From: an uncultured Oxalobacteraceae bacterium
Lineage (GTDB): Bacteria > Pseudomonadota > Gammaproteobacteria > Burkholderiales > Burkholderiaceae
Assembly: GCA_946480015.1 (NCBI GenBank)
Contig: CAMLIL010000020.1
Coordinates: 1 to 64,000 of the forward strand
DNA length: 64,000 bases
Reading direction: 5' to 3'
Part shown: piece after piece, positions 39,975-47,978 of the stretch
How positions within the stretch are numbered: the stretch's first letter is position 1
Layout: every line of letters begins with the position of its first letter
Made by a program: the position numbers and the translations under genes
The notes under the pieces: model-generated
Database searches by the model: none
Seen by the model: the letters and a program-made list of their open reading frames with translations, nothing else
Told to the model about the DNA's origin: nothing

Positions 39975-41063
39975 TTACTTGCGGCCGGCCCGGATCAGGT
40001 AATCCTGCATGGTGTGTTCGGCCACCGACGCCCACATGTTCTGGTCGTTGCGGAACCTTTTCCATGGCTCGTAGATCGTCTTGAACTTCGGATTCTTGGC
40101 CGCTTCCTCGCTCATCACCTCCTGGGCCGCCTTGTAGCAGGCGTCCATGATGTCTTTCGAGAAGGTGCGCAGCTTGACGCCGTTCTTGAGCAGGCGCGCC
40201 AGCGCCGCCGGGTTCTTGGCGTCGTACTCGGCCTGCATCGAGACGTGCGCTTCGAAGGAGGCCGCTTCGATGGCCGCCTGATACTCCTTCGGCAGCTTGT
40301 CCCAGTCCTTGTGGTTCACATAGAACGAGAAGTTGGCGCCCGGCTCCCACCAGCCCGGTGCGTAGTAAAACGGCGCCACCTTGAAGAAGCCCAGTTTTTC
40401 ATCGTCGTAGGGGCCAATCCACTCGGCCGCGTCGATGGTGCCTTTTTCCAGTGCCGGGTAGATGTCGCCGCCGGCCAGCTGTTGCGGCACCAGGCCGAGG
40501 CGCTCCATGACCTTGCCGGCGAAGCCGCCCACGCGCATCTTAGTGCCCTTCAGGTCGGCCACGGTCTTGATCTCCTTGCGGAACCAGCCACCCATCTGGG
40601 TGCCCGAATTCCCGCCGAGGAAATTGATGATGCCATAGCCCTTGTAGAAGTCGCGCAGCAGTGCGCGCCCGCCGCCCTGGTCGAACCAGGCCGTGTGCTG
40701 GCGCGAGGTCATGCCGAACGGCACCGCGCAGTCGAAGGCGAAGGTTGAATCCTTGCCGAAGTAATAGTAGGACGCCGTGTGTCCCATTTCCACGGTACCG
40801 GCCTGCACCGCATCCATGACCTGCAAGCCCGGAACGATCTCGCCGGCCGCGAATGGACGGATGTTGAACTTGCCGCCGGTCAGCTGGGAGACCCGCTTGG
40901 TCAGGATTTCGGAGGCGCCAAAGACCGTATCGAGCGACTTGGGGAAGCTGCTGGCCAGGCGCCAGTTAATCGTCGGCAGCGCTTGGGCGAGGGCCGGGGC
41001 GGCGACCGCGCCGGCGGTGGCGCCAACGGCGGCCTTCTTGATAAAGGAACGGCGTTCCATCAT
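39975..41063 (-). CDS. TRAP transporter substrate-binding protein, TakP-like (copy 2)
   Basis: 362 residues beginning MMERRSFIKKAAVG, a twin-arginine signal peptide. It matches the protein at 12724 over its whole length (FPKSLDTVFGA, EMGHTASYYYFGKDSTFAF, QMGGWFRKEIKT, AAEWIGPYDDEKLGFF), so the two are recent paralogues. Predicted to bind a 2-oxo acid or similar carboxylate in the periplasm. No dctQ or dctM next to it; the partial dctM at the left edge of the window could be the shared permease. AGGAG lies 8 nt before the ATG pair. Confidence 0.88.
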   Translation of the reverse strand: MMERRSFIKKAAVGATAGAVAAPALAQALPTINWRLASSFPKSLDTVFGASEILTKRVSQLTGGKFNIRPFAAGEIVPGLQVMDAVQAGTVEMGHTASYYYFGKDSTFAFDCAVPFGMTSRQHTAWFDQGGGRALLRDFYKGYGIINFLGGNSGTQMGGWFRKEIKTVADLKGTKMRVGGFAGKVMERLGLVPQQLAGGDIYPALEKGTIDAAEWIGPYDDEKLGFFKVAPFYYAPGWWEPGANFSFYVNHKDWDKLPKEYQAAIEAASFEAHVSMQAEYDAKNPAALARLLKNGVKLRTFSKDIMDACYKAAQEVMSEEAAKNPKFKTIYEPWKRFRNDQNMWASVAEHTMQDYLIRAGRK

Positions 41064-41156
41064 TGCATAGTCTCCTGAGTTTATTGGATCACGAAAAAGC
41101 ACACGCGCGGCTAGTGTATTTCCGTAATGCTCAGCTTGCAATGAAAACCATGCCGA

Positions 41157-42509
41157 TCAGCTACCGGCGACCACCATATTTTCAATCAGGATGGAGCCGG
41201 TGGACTTGTTACCACGGATGAGCACGTCGTTGCCGACCGCGACGATCTGGCGGAACATGTCTTGCATATTGCCGGCGATGGTGATTTCCTCGACCGGGTA
41301 TTGAATCACGCCGTTCTCGACCCAGTAGCCGGAAGTGCCGCGCGAATAATCGCCGGTGACGTAGTTGGTGCCCTGCCCCATCAGCTCGGTGACCAGCAGG
41401 CCGCGGCCCATCTTGCGCAGCATGCCTGCGAAGTCGTCGGCGCGCTTGGTCAAGCGCGAGGTCAGCGACAGGTTGTGCGAGCCGCCGGCGTTGCCGGTGG
41501 TCTGCATGCCCAGCTTGCGCGCCGAGTAGGTGGACAGGAAATAGCCCTGCACCACGCCATCCTTGACCACGTGGCGGCGCACGGTGCGCACGCCTTCCTC
41601 GTCGAACGGGGCCGAGCCGACCGCGCCGGGCACGTGCGGGTCTTCCAGGATGTCGATATGGGCGGGGAATACCGGCTTGCCGAGCGAATCGAGCAGGAAG
41701 CTGGACTTGCGGTACAGCGCCCCACCCGAGGTGGCTTGCACGAACGCGCCCAGCAGGCCCGCGGCCAGGGGCGCTTCGAACAATACCGGGCAGGTGCGGG
41801 TGTCGAGTTTGCGCGCGTTCAGACGGGCCAGCGCGCGCTCGGCGGCGTAGCGGCCGATGGCTTCGGGCTCGGCCAGTTGACTGGCGTCGCGCACGGAGCT
41901 GTACCAGTCGTCGCGCTGCATCTTGGCGCCCTTGCCGGCGATCGGCGCGACCGACAGGGTGTGGCGCGAAAACGGATAGCCGCCGATGAAGCCGCGCGAA
42001 TTGGCCGACACGAAGTGCGACTGCTGCGCATGCACGCCGGCGCCTTCGCTGTTGGTCACGCGCGGATCGACCGCGAAGGCGGCCGCTTCGGCGCGCTGGG
42101 CCAGCGCCACCGCTTCCTCGGACGACAGCAGCCACGGGTAGCACAGGCGCAGGTCGCGCGGCTTCAGTTCGAGCATGTCGGCGTCGGGCAGGCCGGCGCA
42201 ATTGTCGTCGGCGGTGAAGCGGGCGATGTTGTAGGCCGCCTCGACGGTGGCGCGCAGGGCCGCGGCGGAAAAATCGGACGTGGTGGCGTTGCCGCGCTTC
42301 TGTCCGAGGTAGACGGTCACCCCCACGCCCTTGTCCTTGTTTTGCTCGATCGTCTCGATCTTGCCGCGCCGGACCGTCACCGACAGGCCGCTGCCCTCGC
42401 TGATTTCGACGGCGGCATCGGTGCCGCCGGCCTCCTTCGCGTAGCCCAGCACATCGCGTGCGAGCTGTTTGAGCTGGTCCTGGGTATGGATGAAGACGGA
42501 TTCGTTCAT
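41157..42509 (-). CDS. pmbA: metalloprotease PmbA/TldE
   Basis: 450 residues, the same length as E. coli PmbA. Family patterns: EISEGSGLSVTVRRGKIE near the N-terminus, GSAPFDEEGVRT and MGQGTNYVTGDYSRG in the C-terminal domain. TldD/PmbA (TldE) form a complex that degrades unfolded peptides, trims RiPP precursors and affects CcdA stability; PmbA is the subunit without the zinc site. Divergent from darP, a conserved pairing in betaproteobacteria. Start taken at 42509 (MNESVFIH); an in-frame ATG at 42548 would lie in the shared promoter region. Confidence 0.92.
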   Translation of the reverse strand: MNESVFIHTQDQLKQLARDVLGYAKEAGGTDAAVEISEGSGLSVTVRRGKIETIEQNKDKGVGVTVYLGQKRGNATTSDFSAAALRATVEAAYNIARFTADDNCAGLPDADMLELKPRDLRLCYPWLLSSEEAVALAQRAEAAAFAVDPRVTNSEGAGVHAQQSHFVSANSRGFIGGYPFSRHTLSVAPIAGKGAKMQRDDWYSSVRDASQLAEPEAIGRYAAERALARLNARKLDTRTCPVLFEAPLAAGLLGAFVQATSGGALYRKSSFLLDSLGKPVFPAHIDILEDPHVPGAVGSAPFDEEGVRTVRRHVVKDGVVQGYFLSTYSARKLGMQTTGNAGGSHNLSLTSRLTKRADDFAGMLRKMGRGLLVTELMGQGTNYVTGDYSRGTSGYWVENGVIQYPVEEITIAGNMQDMFRQIVAVGNDVLIRGNKSTGSILIENMVVAGS

Positions 42510-42600
42510 AGGGGGTTTTTCTCGGCTGGCCGTCAAAACAGTTATCATAGCAGCCGTTTACAGTTTTTACCGGTCGGCTTTACAGCTATCGGACATCATC

Positions 42601-43203
42601 ATGCCAAATCCAAACCGCGGTTCCTGCGGGTTCCAGTCCTCCGAGTTCGAGCCGGATTACGACCGCCCCTCCAAGTCAGAACTCAAACGCCAGATGAGCG
42701 AGCTGCAAAAGCTGGGCGAACAGCTGGTGGCCGAACCGCGCGACCGCGTCAAGCGCGTGCCGATGCCGGAGGACGTGCGCGACGCGATCCTGGCCTGCCA
42801 GCAGATCACCAACCACGAGGGGCGCCGGCGCCAGCTGCAGTTCGTCGGCAAGAAGATGCGCACCCTGGACGAGGAAGAAGTGGCCGTCATCCAGCGCACC
42901 ATCGACAGCTGGAAAGGCGCGTCCAAGGCCGAGACGGCGCAGCTGCACGCGCTTGAACGCCGCCGCGAAAAGCTGCTGGCCGACGACAAGGCCCTGACCG
43001 TGCTGCTGGAAGAGCATCCGGAACTGGACGTGCAGCACCTGCGCGCGCTGATCCGCAATGCCCGCAAGGAGCAGGCCGAGAACAAGCCGCCCAAGGCTTA
43101 CCGCGAGATTTTCCAGATTCTCAAGGACTTGTCCAAGAAGGGCGCAGCCGCCCGGGACGAGGACGAGAGCGAGGAAGACGATGCCGAACACGACGACGAA
43201 TGA
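42601..43203 (+). CDS. darP: ribosome-associated protein DarP (YjgA)
   Basis: 200 residues, highly charged and helical: RPSKSELKRQMSELQKLGEQ at the N-terminus, then RRQLQFVGKKMR and a C-terminal acidic tail (DEDESEEDDAEHDDE). DarP/YjgA binds late 50S assembly intermediates and promotes peptidyl-transferase-centre maturation. It is divergent from pmbA and overlaps mogA by 23 nt. Upstream in-frame codons to 42469 cross the pmbA start and are not used. Confidence 0.92.
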   Translation: MPNPNRGSCGFQSSEFEPDYDRPSKSELKRQMSELQKLGEQLVAEPRDRVKRVPMPEDVRDAILACQQITNHEGRRRQLQFVGKKMRTLDEEEVAVIQRTIDSWKGASKAETAQLHALERRREKLLADDKALTVLLEEHPELDVQHLRALIRNARKEQAENKPPKAYREIFQILKDLSKKGAAARDEDESEEDDAEHDDE

Positions 43204-43801
43204 TGTGCTGGTCGTTGGCCTGGTGTCGATTTCCGACCGGGCCAGCGGCGGCGTGTACGAGGACAAGGGCTTGCCGGCCCTGGCCGAATGGCTGGGCAAG
43301 GCACTCTCCACCCCGTTTCGCCTCGAGCAGCGCCTGATCCCCGACGAGCGGGCCGTCATCGAACAGACCCTGGTCGAGCTGGTGGACCTGCAGCGCTGCC
43401 ACCTGGTGCTCACCACCGGCGGCACCGGCCCGGCGCGGCGCGATGTCACGCCCGAAGCCACGCTGGCCATCGGCACCAAGGAGATGCCGGGCTTCGGCGA
43501 GCAGATGCGCCAGATCAGCCTGCAGTTCGTCCCGACCGCGATCCTGTCGCGCCAGACCGCGGTGATCCGCGAAAGCGCCGGCGGCCACGCCGCGCTGGTG
43601 ATGAACCTGCCGGGCCAGCCCAAGGCCATCAAGGAAACCCTGGAAGGCTTGAAAGACGGCGACGGCCGGCAAATCGTCGGCGGCATCTTCGCCGCCGTGC
43701 CCTATTGCGTCGACCTGATCGGCGGCCCGTATATGGAAACCGACCCCGCGGTGTGCAAGGCGTTCCGGCCCAAGTCGGCGCTGCGCCCGCAACCAACCTG
43801 A
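43181..43801 (+). CDS. mogA: molybdopterin adenylyltransferase MogA
   Basis: 206 residues. MogA/MoeA-fold motifs: GLVSISDRASGGVYEDKGLP at the N-terminus and TTGGTGPARRDVTPEAT in the centre, the latter forming the molybdopterin-binding loop. It adenylylates molybdopterin before metal insertion in molybdenum cofactor synthesis. ATG 43181 lies inside the darP tail and has AGGAAG directly upstream, so the two genes are co-translated. Confidence 0.93.
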   Translation: MPNTTTNDVLVVGLVSISDRASGGVYEDKGLPALAEWLGKALSTPFRLEQRLIPDERAVIEQTLVELVDLQRCHLVLTTGGTGPARRDVTPEATLAIGTKEMPGFGEQMRQISLQFVPTAILSRQTAVIRESAGGHAALVMNLPGQPKAIKETLEGLKDGDGRQIVGGIFAAVPYCVDLIGGPYMETDPAVCKAFRPKSALRPQPT

Positions 43802-43810
43802 TTGCTGACT

Positions 43811-44479
43811 ATGTCTACCCTGCTCGAAAACATCGAAATCGAAACTGCGCCCAATCCGGCGGCCGCGATCATCTGGATGCACGGCCTGGGGGCCGACGGC
43901 AACGACTTCGTGCCGATGGTGCGCGAACTCGATCTGGCCGGGCTGCCCGCCATCCGCTTCGTGTTTCCCCATGCCGGCACGATGCCGGTGACGGTCAACG
44001 GCGGCTACGTGATGCGGGCCTGGTACGACATCAATAACGCCGACCTGGTGCGGCGCGAGGACGAAGGCGGCCTGCGCGCATCGCAGGCGCAGATCGAAGC
44101 GCTGATCGCGCGTGAAAAGGCGCGCGGCATTCCAGCCTCGCGCATCGTGCTGGCCGGCTTCTCGCAGGGCTGCGCGATGGCCTTGCAGACCGGCCTGCGC
44201 CATCCTGAAGCGCTGGCGGGCATGATGTGCCTGTCCGGCTACGTGCCGCTGGCCGACAAGGTGGAGGCCGAGCGCACCGCGCCAAGCCTGGCGACGCCGA
44301 TTTTCATGGTGCACGGGCGCGGCGACGGCGTGATCCCGATTTTCCGCGCCGAGCAGTCGCGCGATCTGCTGGTCAAGATGGGCTATCGGGTCGAGTGGCA
44401 CGAATACATGATGCAGCATTCGCTGTGTCAGGAAGAAGTCGACGATATTTCAGCATGGCTGAAGAAAGTACTGGGCTGA
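43811..44479 (+). CDS. alpha/beta-hydrolase, carboxylesterase (LYPLA-like)
   Basis: 222 residues. Serine nucleophile in GFSQG, oxyanion region MHGLGADGNDF, acid in HGRGDGVIP and a late histidine in HSLCQEEV: the catalytic layout of carboxylesterase/lysophospholipase homologues of the LYPLA/EstB type. The natural ester is unknown. Nine nt after mogA and 2 nt before the next small gene, so probably in one transcript. ATG 43811 preferred to TTG 43802. Confidence 0.9.
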   Translation: MSTLLENIEIETAPNPAAAIIWMHGLGADGNDFVPMVRELDLAGLPAIRFVFPHAGTMPVTVNGGYVMRAWYDINNADLVRREDEGGLRASQAQIEALIAREKARGIPASRIVLAGFSQGCAMALQTGLRHPEALAGMMCLSGYVPLADKVEAERTAPSLATPIFMVHGRGDGVIPIFRAEQSRDLLVKMGYRVEWHEYMMQHSLCQEEVDDISAWLKKVLG

Positions 44480-44481
44480 TC

Positions 44482-44679
44482 ATGGCGAAGAAAGAACAGA
44501 TCGACGAAGAGACCATGGCACTGATCAACTGGTGCATCGAGGTCGAAGGCTTCCTGGTCAAGGGCGGCGCGACGCAGAAAGAAGCGCAGGATCATATCGA
44601 AGAACAGGTCGAGTGGTTCACCGACCTGTTTTACGACGGCTTGACGCCGGAAGAAGCGGCCAAGGAAGCGCTGGCCTAA
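44482..44679 (+). CDS. small conserved-looking protein of unknown function
   Basis: 65 residues, MAKKEQIDEETMALINWCIE..., acidic and predicted helical, ending LTPEEAAKEALA. Starts 2 nt after the esterase stop and is therefore very probably co-transcribed with it. I do not recognise a family. Its last 4 nt overlap the stop of the convergent gene. Confidence 0.65.
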   Translation: MAKKEQIDEETMALINWCIEVEGFLVKGGATQKEAQDHIEEQVEWFTDLFYDGLTPEEAAKEALA

Positions 44680-45230
44680 TCCGGCAGCGGCGCCGCGCTC
44701 GACGCGGGCGCCGGCGTCTGCGCCGCATTCATCACCATCGACAGCAAGGTGTAGTAGCCGCTGATGCCCATCAGGTCGACCACGCCCTGCTCGCCGAACA
44801 GCGCCAGCGCGCGCGCGTAGGTCGCGTCGCTCACCCGCTTGTGCCCATGCAGCTCGCTGCAAAAGTCATGCACGGCCGCCGCTTCCTCATCCATCCCCGC
44901 AGGCCGAACCCGCCGCGCGATCGCATCGATCGTCTCCGCCGGCACGCCTTTTTCCAGCGCGATCGGCGCGTGGATGGCCCACTCCACCTGCTGATTCCAC
45001 TGCCTTGCCGTGACCAGAATCGCCAGCTCCGACAGGCGCGGCCCGATCGCGCTGCGATAGCGCAGATACTCGCCCATGCGCTGCGCATGCTCCATCAGCT
45101 CGGGACTGCGCAGCAGCGCCACGAACGGCCCCACCAGCGCGCCGCGCGGCCCGTCGATGACATGGCGCGCCACCGCGCTTTGCTGCGCACTCCAGTGTTC
45201 CGGCGCAATGGGGCCGAGTCGATCCTTCAT
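44676..45230 (-). CDS. carboxymuconolactone decarboxylase-like protein
   Basis: 184 residues: GPFVALLRSPELMEHAQRMGEYLRYR, then RLSELAILVTARQWNQQVEW and HDFCSELHGHKRVSDATYAR, the CMD/AhpD-type helical fold. There is no CxxC pair, so a peroxidase role like AhpD is unlikely; related proteins act as decarboxylases or isomerases. Divergent from the aminotransferase gene with a shared 135-nt intergenic region. A much longer open frame upstream is antisense to the aminotransferase and is rejected. Confidence 0.8.
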   Translation of the reverse strand: MKDRLGPIAPEHWSAQQSAVARHVIDGPRGALVGPFVALLRSPELMEHAQRMGEYLRYRSAIGPRLSELAILVTARQWNQQVEWAIHAPIALEKGVPAETIDAIARRVRPAGMDEEAAAVHDFCSELHGHKRVSDATYARALALFGEQGVVDLMGISGYYTLLSMVMNAAQTPAPASSAAPLPD

Positions 45231-45328
45231 TGGGGCTGCCTTTGTCAAGTTTTTCCGCGTGTGCGGATTGAAAAAATATTCGCATAGCTTGCGGCAAAAA
45301 TCAAAAGAATCGCCAGGGTTCAAAGTTA

Positions 45329-45342
45329 TTGTCAACAGACAA
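45329..45342. promoter_or_regulatory. small inverted repeat, candidate operator
   Basis: TTGTC, four bases, GACAA, located 24 nt before the aminotransferase ATG in the region shared with the divergent carboxymuconolactone-decarboxylase-like gene. The shape would suit a GntR-type regulator; none is encoded nearby. Confidence 0.3.
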
Positions 45343-45365
45343 CTTTTTTGAAAGCGAGGAGTCCA

Positions 45366-46688
45366 ATGAGCCATATCATCCACCGTAGCCTTCGCCACAC
45401 CCCGCCCGTGGCCGTGAGCGCACAGGGCATGCTGGTGCGCGACAGCCAGGGCAAGACCTATATCGATGCGAGCGGCGGCGCGGCCGTGTCTTCGCTCGGC
45501 CACGGCCACCCGGATGTGCTGACGGCGATGCACCGCCAGATCGACCGCAACGCCTATGCCCACACGGCGTTTTTCACCACCGAGGTCGCCGAGGAGCTGG
45601 CCGAACGGCTGGTGGCCGGCGCGCCGCACGGAATGTCGGGGGTGTACTTCGTCTCGGGCGGTTCGGAGGCGATGGAAACCGCCCTGAAGCTGGCGCGCCA
45701 GTACTGCATCGAGGCTGGCCAGCCCCAGCGCACGGTGTTCATCGCGCGCCGCCAGAGCTATCACGGCAATACCCTGGGCGCGCTGGCCGTCAGCGGCAAC
45801 GAGTGGCGCCGGCGTCCGTTCGCGCCGCTGCTGATGGACGTGGCGCGGGTGGCGCCGTGCTACGAATACCGCGACCGCGCGCTTGACCAGAGCGTGCACG
45901 ACTACACCACCGATCTGCTGGCCGAACTGGAGGCGCAGATACTGGCGTCCGGGCCGGAAAATGTGATCGGCTTCGTGGCCGAACCGGTGGTCGGCGCGAC
46001 GGCCGGCGCGGTGCCGCCCACGCCCGGCTACTTCCGCGGCGTGCGCGCCCTGTGCGACAAGTACGGCCTGCTGTTCATCGCCGATGAAGTCATGTGCGGC
46101 ATGGGCCGCACCGGCAGCATGTATGCGATCGAACAGGATGACGTGGCGCCGGACCTGATCACCATCGCCAAGGGCCTGGGGGCGGGCTACCAGCCGATCG
46201 GCGCGGTGCTGGCCCAGGGGGCGCTGGTGGAACGCCTGCGCAATGGCAGCGGCGTGTTCCAGCACGGGCACACCTACATCGGCCATCCGGTGGCGGCCGC
46301 CGCCGCGCTGGCCGTGCAGAAGGTGATCGAGCGCGACGACCTGCTGGCGCAGGTGCGCCAGCGCGGCGAAGCGCTGCGGCGCATGCTCAAACAGGCCTTT
46401 GGCGAGCATGCGCACGTGGGCGACATCCGCGGACGCGGCCTGCTGATGGCGGTCGAACTGGTGCACGATCGGGACAGCAAGGAGCCGTTCGATCCGGCCC
46501 GCAAGCTGCACGCCGCGATCAAGAACGAGGCGATGGCACGCGGGCTGATGGTCTATCCGATGGGCGGCACCATCGACGGCAACCGCGGCGACCATGTGCT
46601 GCTGGCGCCGCCGTTTATCGCTACCGAAGCCGATCTGGGCGAGATCGTCGGGCGTCTGGCCGACGCCGTCGACGCGGCAATCGGCTAA
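45366..46688 (+). CDS. class III PLP-dependent aminotransferase
   Basis: 440 residues of the ornithine/beta-alanine/DAPA-type fold. Cofactor residues: SGGSEAMETALK for the phosphate, FIADEVMCGMGRTG with the aspartate that contacts the pyridine nitrogen, TIAKGLGAGYQPIG with the Schiff-base lysine. The amino donor cannot be read from sequence. ATG 45366 has GAGGAG 5 nt upstream. Convergent with the MFS gene (4-nt overlap) and close to a KamA-like radical SAM gene, which suggests amino-acid or beta-amino-acid metabolism (inference). Confidence 0.9.
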   Translation: MSHIIHRSLRHTPPVAVSAQGMLVRDSQGKTYIDASGGAAVSSLGHGHPDVLTAMHRQIDRNAYAHTAFFTTEVAEELAERLVAGAPHGMSGVYFVSGGSEAMETALKLARQYCIEAGQPQRTVFIARRQSYHGNTLGALAVSGNEWRRRPFAPLLMDVARVAPCYEYRDRALDQSVHDYTTDLLAELEAQILASGPENVIGFVAEPVVGATAGAVPPTPGYFRGVRALCDKYGLLFIADEVMCGMGRTGSMYAIEQDDVAPDLITIAKGLGAGYQPIGAVLAQGALVERLRNGSGVFQHGHTYIGHPVAAAAALAVQKVIERDDLLAQVRQRGEALRRMLKQAFGEHAHVGDIRGRGLLMAVELVHDRDSKEPFDPARKLHAAIKNEAMARGLMVYPMGGTIDGNRGDHVLLAPPFIATEADLGEIVGRLADAVDAAIG

Positions 46689-47959
46689 GCTTTTCTGCCC
46701 GCCAGCGCGGGCAGGAAGGATCCCTTCCCGACCCGCCGGTTCAAGGCGAACCCCAGCAGGCCGGGAAGTTGCAGCATCACCAGGATGCCGAAGGCGACCC
46801 GGTAAGCCATCGGCGGATACTGGTTCGACAGGTTGGGACTCCACACGGCGAGCACCTGCCCGAAGCCGGCCTGGATCAGGAAGGCGCCGATAAAAATCAG
46901 CAGGTTCAGACAGGTGGCAGCGCGCCCGGTCAGGTTGGGCGGCATGCTCTGCGCGACGATCGCGTATTCGATGCCGGTGATGGTGCCGATCAGCGTGAAC
47001 ATCACCGACAGCGTCTGGTAGCTGGGCGCATAGTTGAACACCATCCCCAGTTGCACCAGCACGAACAGGGCGATGCCGACGCCGGCCACGTCAAGCGGCT
47101 TGATGCCGCGCCGGCCTGCCCATTCGGTCACCATGCCGACGAAAATCGCGCCGAAGATCACCGCCGCCATGCTCAGGTACAGCAGATAGGCCACGGCCGC
47201 GTCGGAAAAGTGCGCGACATCGGACAGCCAGCGCCCCACCCACAGGCCCTGAATGCCGAAAAAGATCGCGTGCGGTACCAGAATGAGCGAAATGGTTTGC
47301 CGGAAGGCCGGATCGCGGTAGACGTCCAGCAGCGAGTTGAGGCTCAGTGCTTTGGCATTGGGATTGCTGCCGGCGCGCGGTGTGACCAGCCAGATCAGCA
47401 GGCCGGCACAGGCCAGCAGCGCGCCGATCAGCGTGAACAGGCCGCGCCAGTCGGTGTAATTGAGGGCCATCCGGACCGGCAAGGTGGCGCTGGCCGCACC
47501 CAGGCCACCGACGGCGATCAGGTAGCCATGCACCGAGGGCAGCTTGGCGGGCGCGATGCAGGATGAGATGGCTTTGACGGCCGACATGAAGCAGCCGCCC
47601 AGGCCGAAGCCGATCACGGCGCGCGCCACCAGCAGCTGGGGGAAATTGTGGCCGTGCGCGAACAGCAGTGCGCCCAGCGAGGCCACCAGCATCAGCACCA
47701 GCTGCACCCGGCGCGGTCCGAAGCGGTCGAGTGCGATCCCGACCGGGAGCTGTACCAGCGCGAAGGAAAAGAAGAACGCGCTGGTGAGCAACCCAAGCTG
47801 GCTCGAGTCGAGCGACATCGAGCCGACCAGGTTGGGCGCCAGCACCGCGTTCACATTGCGCAGCAGCGACGACAGGTAGTGCCCAAGCGCGAATGGCAGG
47901 AACACGTAGAAGAATACGGCTACTCCGGACAGCCTTGGCGGCTGCTGTGTCTCGTCCAT
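46685..47959 (-). CDS. MFS transporter
   Basis: 424 residues with about twelve hydrophobic segments. MFS signature between TM2 and TM3 is GIALDRFGPRRVQL, and TM4-5 contain ARAVIGFGLGGCFMSAVKAI. Substrate unknown. It starts 19 nt after the KamA-like gene and probably forms an operon with it, so it may import or export the substrate of that enzyme. Confidence 0.88.
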   Translation of the reverse strand: MDETQQPPRLSGVAVFFYVFLPFALGHYLSSLLRNVNAVLAPNLVGSMSLDSSQLGLLTSAFFFSFALVQLPVGIALDRFGPRRVQLVLMLVASLGALLFAHGHNFPQLLVARAVIGFGLGGCFMSAVKAISSCIAPAKLPSVHGYLIAVGGLGAASATLPVRMALNYTDWRGLFTLIGALLACAGLLIWLVTPRAGSNPNAKALSLNSLLDVYRDPAFRQTISLILVPHAIFFGIQGLWVGRWLSDVAHFSDAAVAYLLYLSMAAVIFGAIFVGMVTEWAGRRGIKPLDVAGVGIALFVLVQLGMVFNYAPSYQTLSVMFTLIGTITGIEYAIVAQSMPPNLTGRAATCLNLLIFIGAFLIQAGFGQVLAVWSPNLSNQYPPMAYRVAFGILVMLQLPGLLGFALNRRVGKGSFLPALAGRKA

Positions 47960-47978
47960 GGTCGCGCTCCTTGGCCGG

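Noticed and set aside
44676..46844. 722-codon leftward frame including the carboxymuconolactone-decarboxylase-like gene
   Set aside because: The upstream part is antisense to the aminotransferase; the real N-terminus is at 45230.
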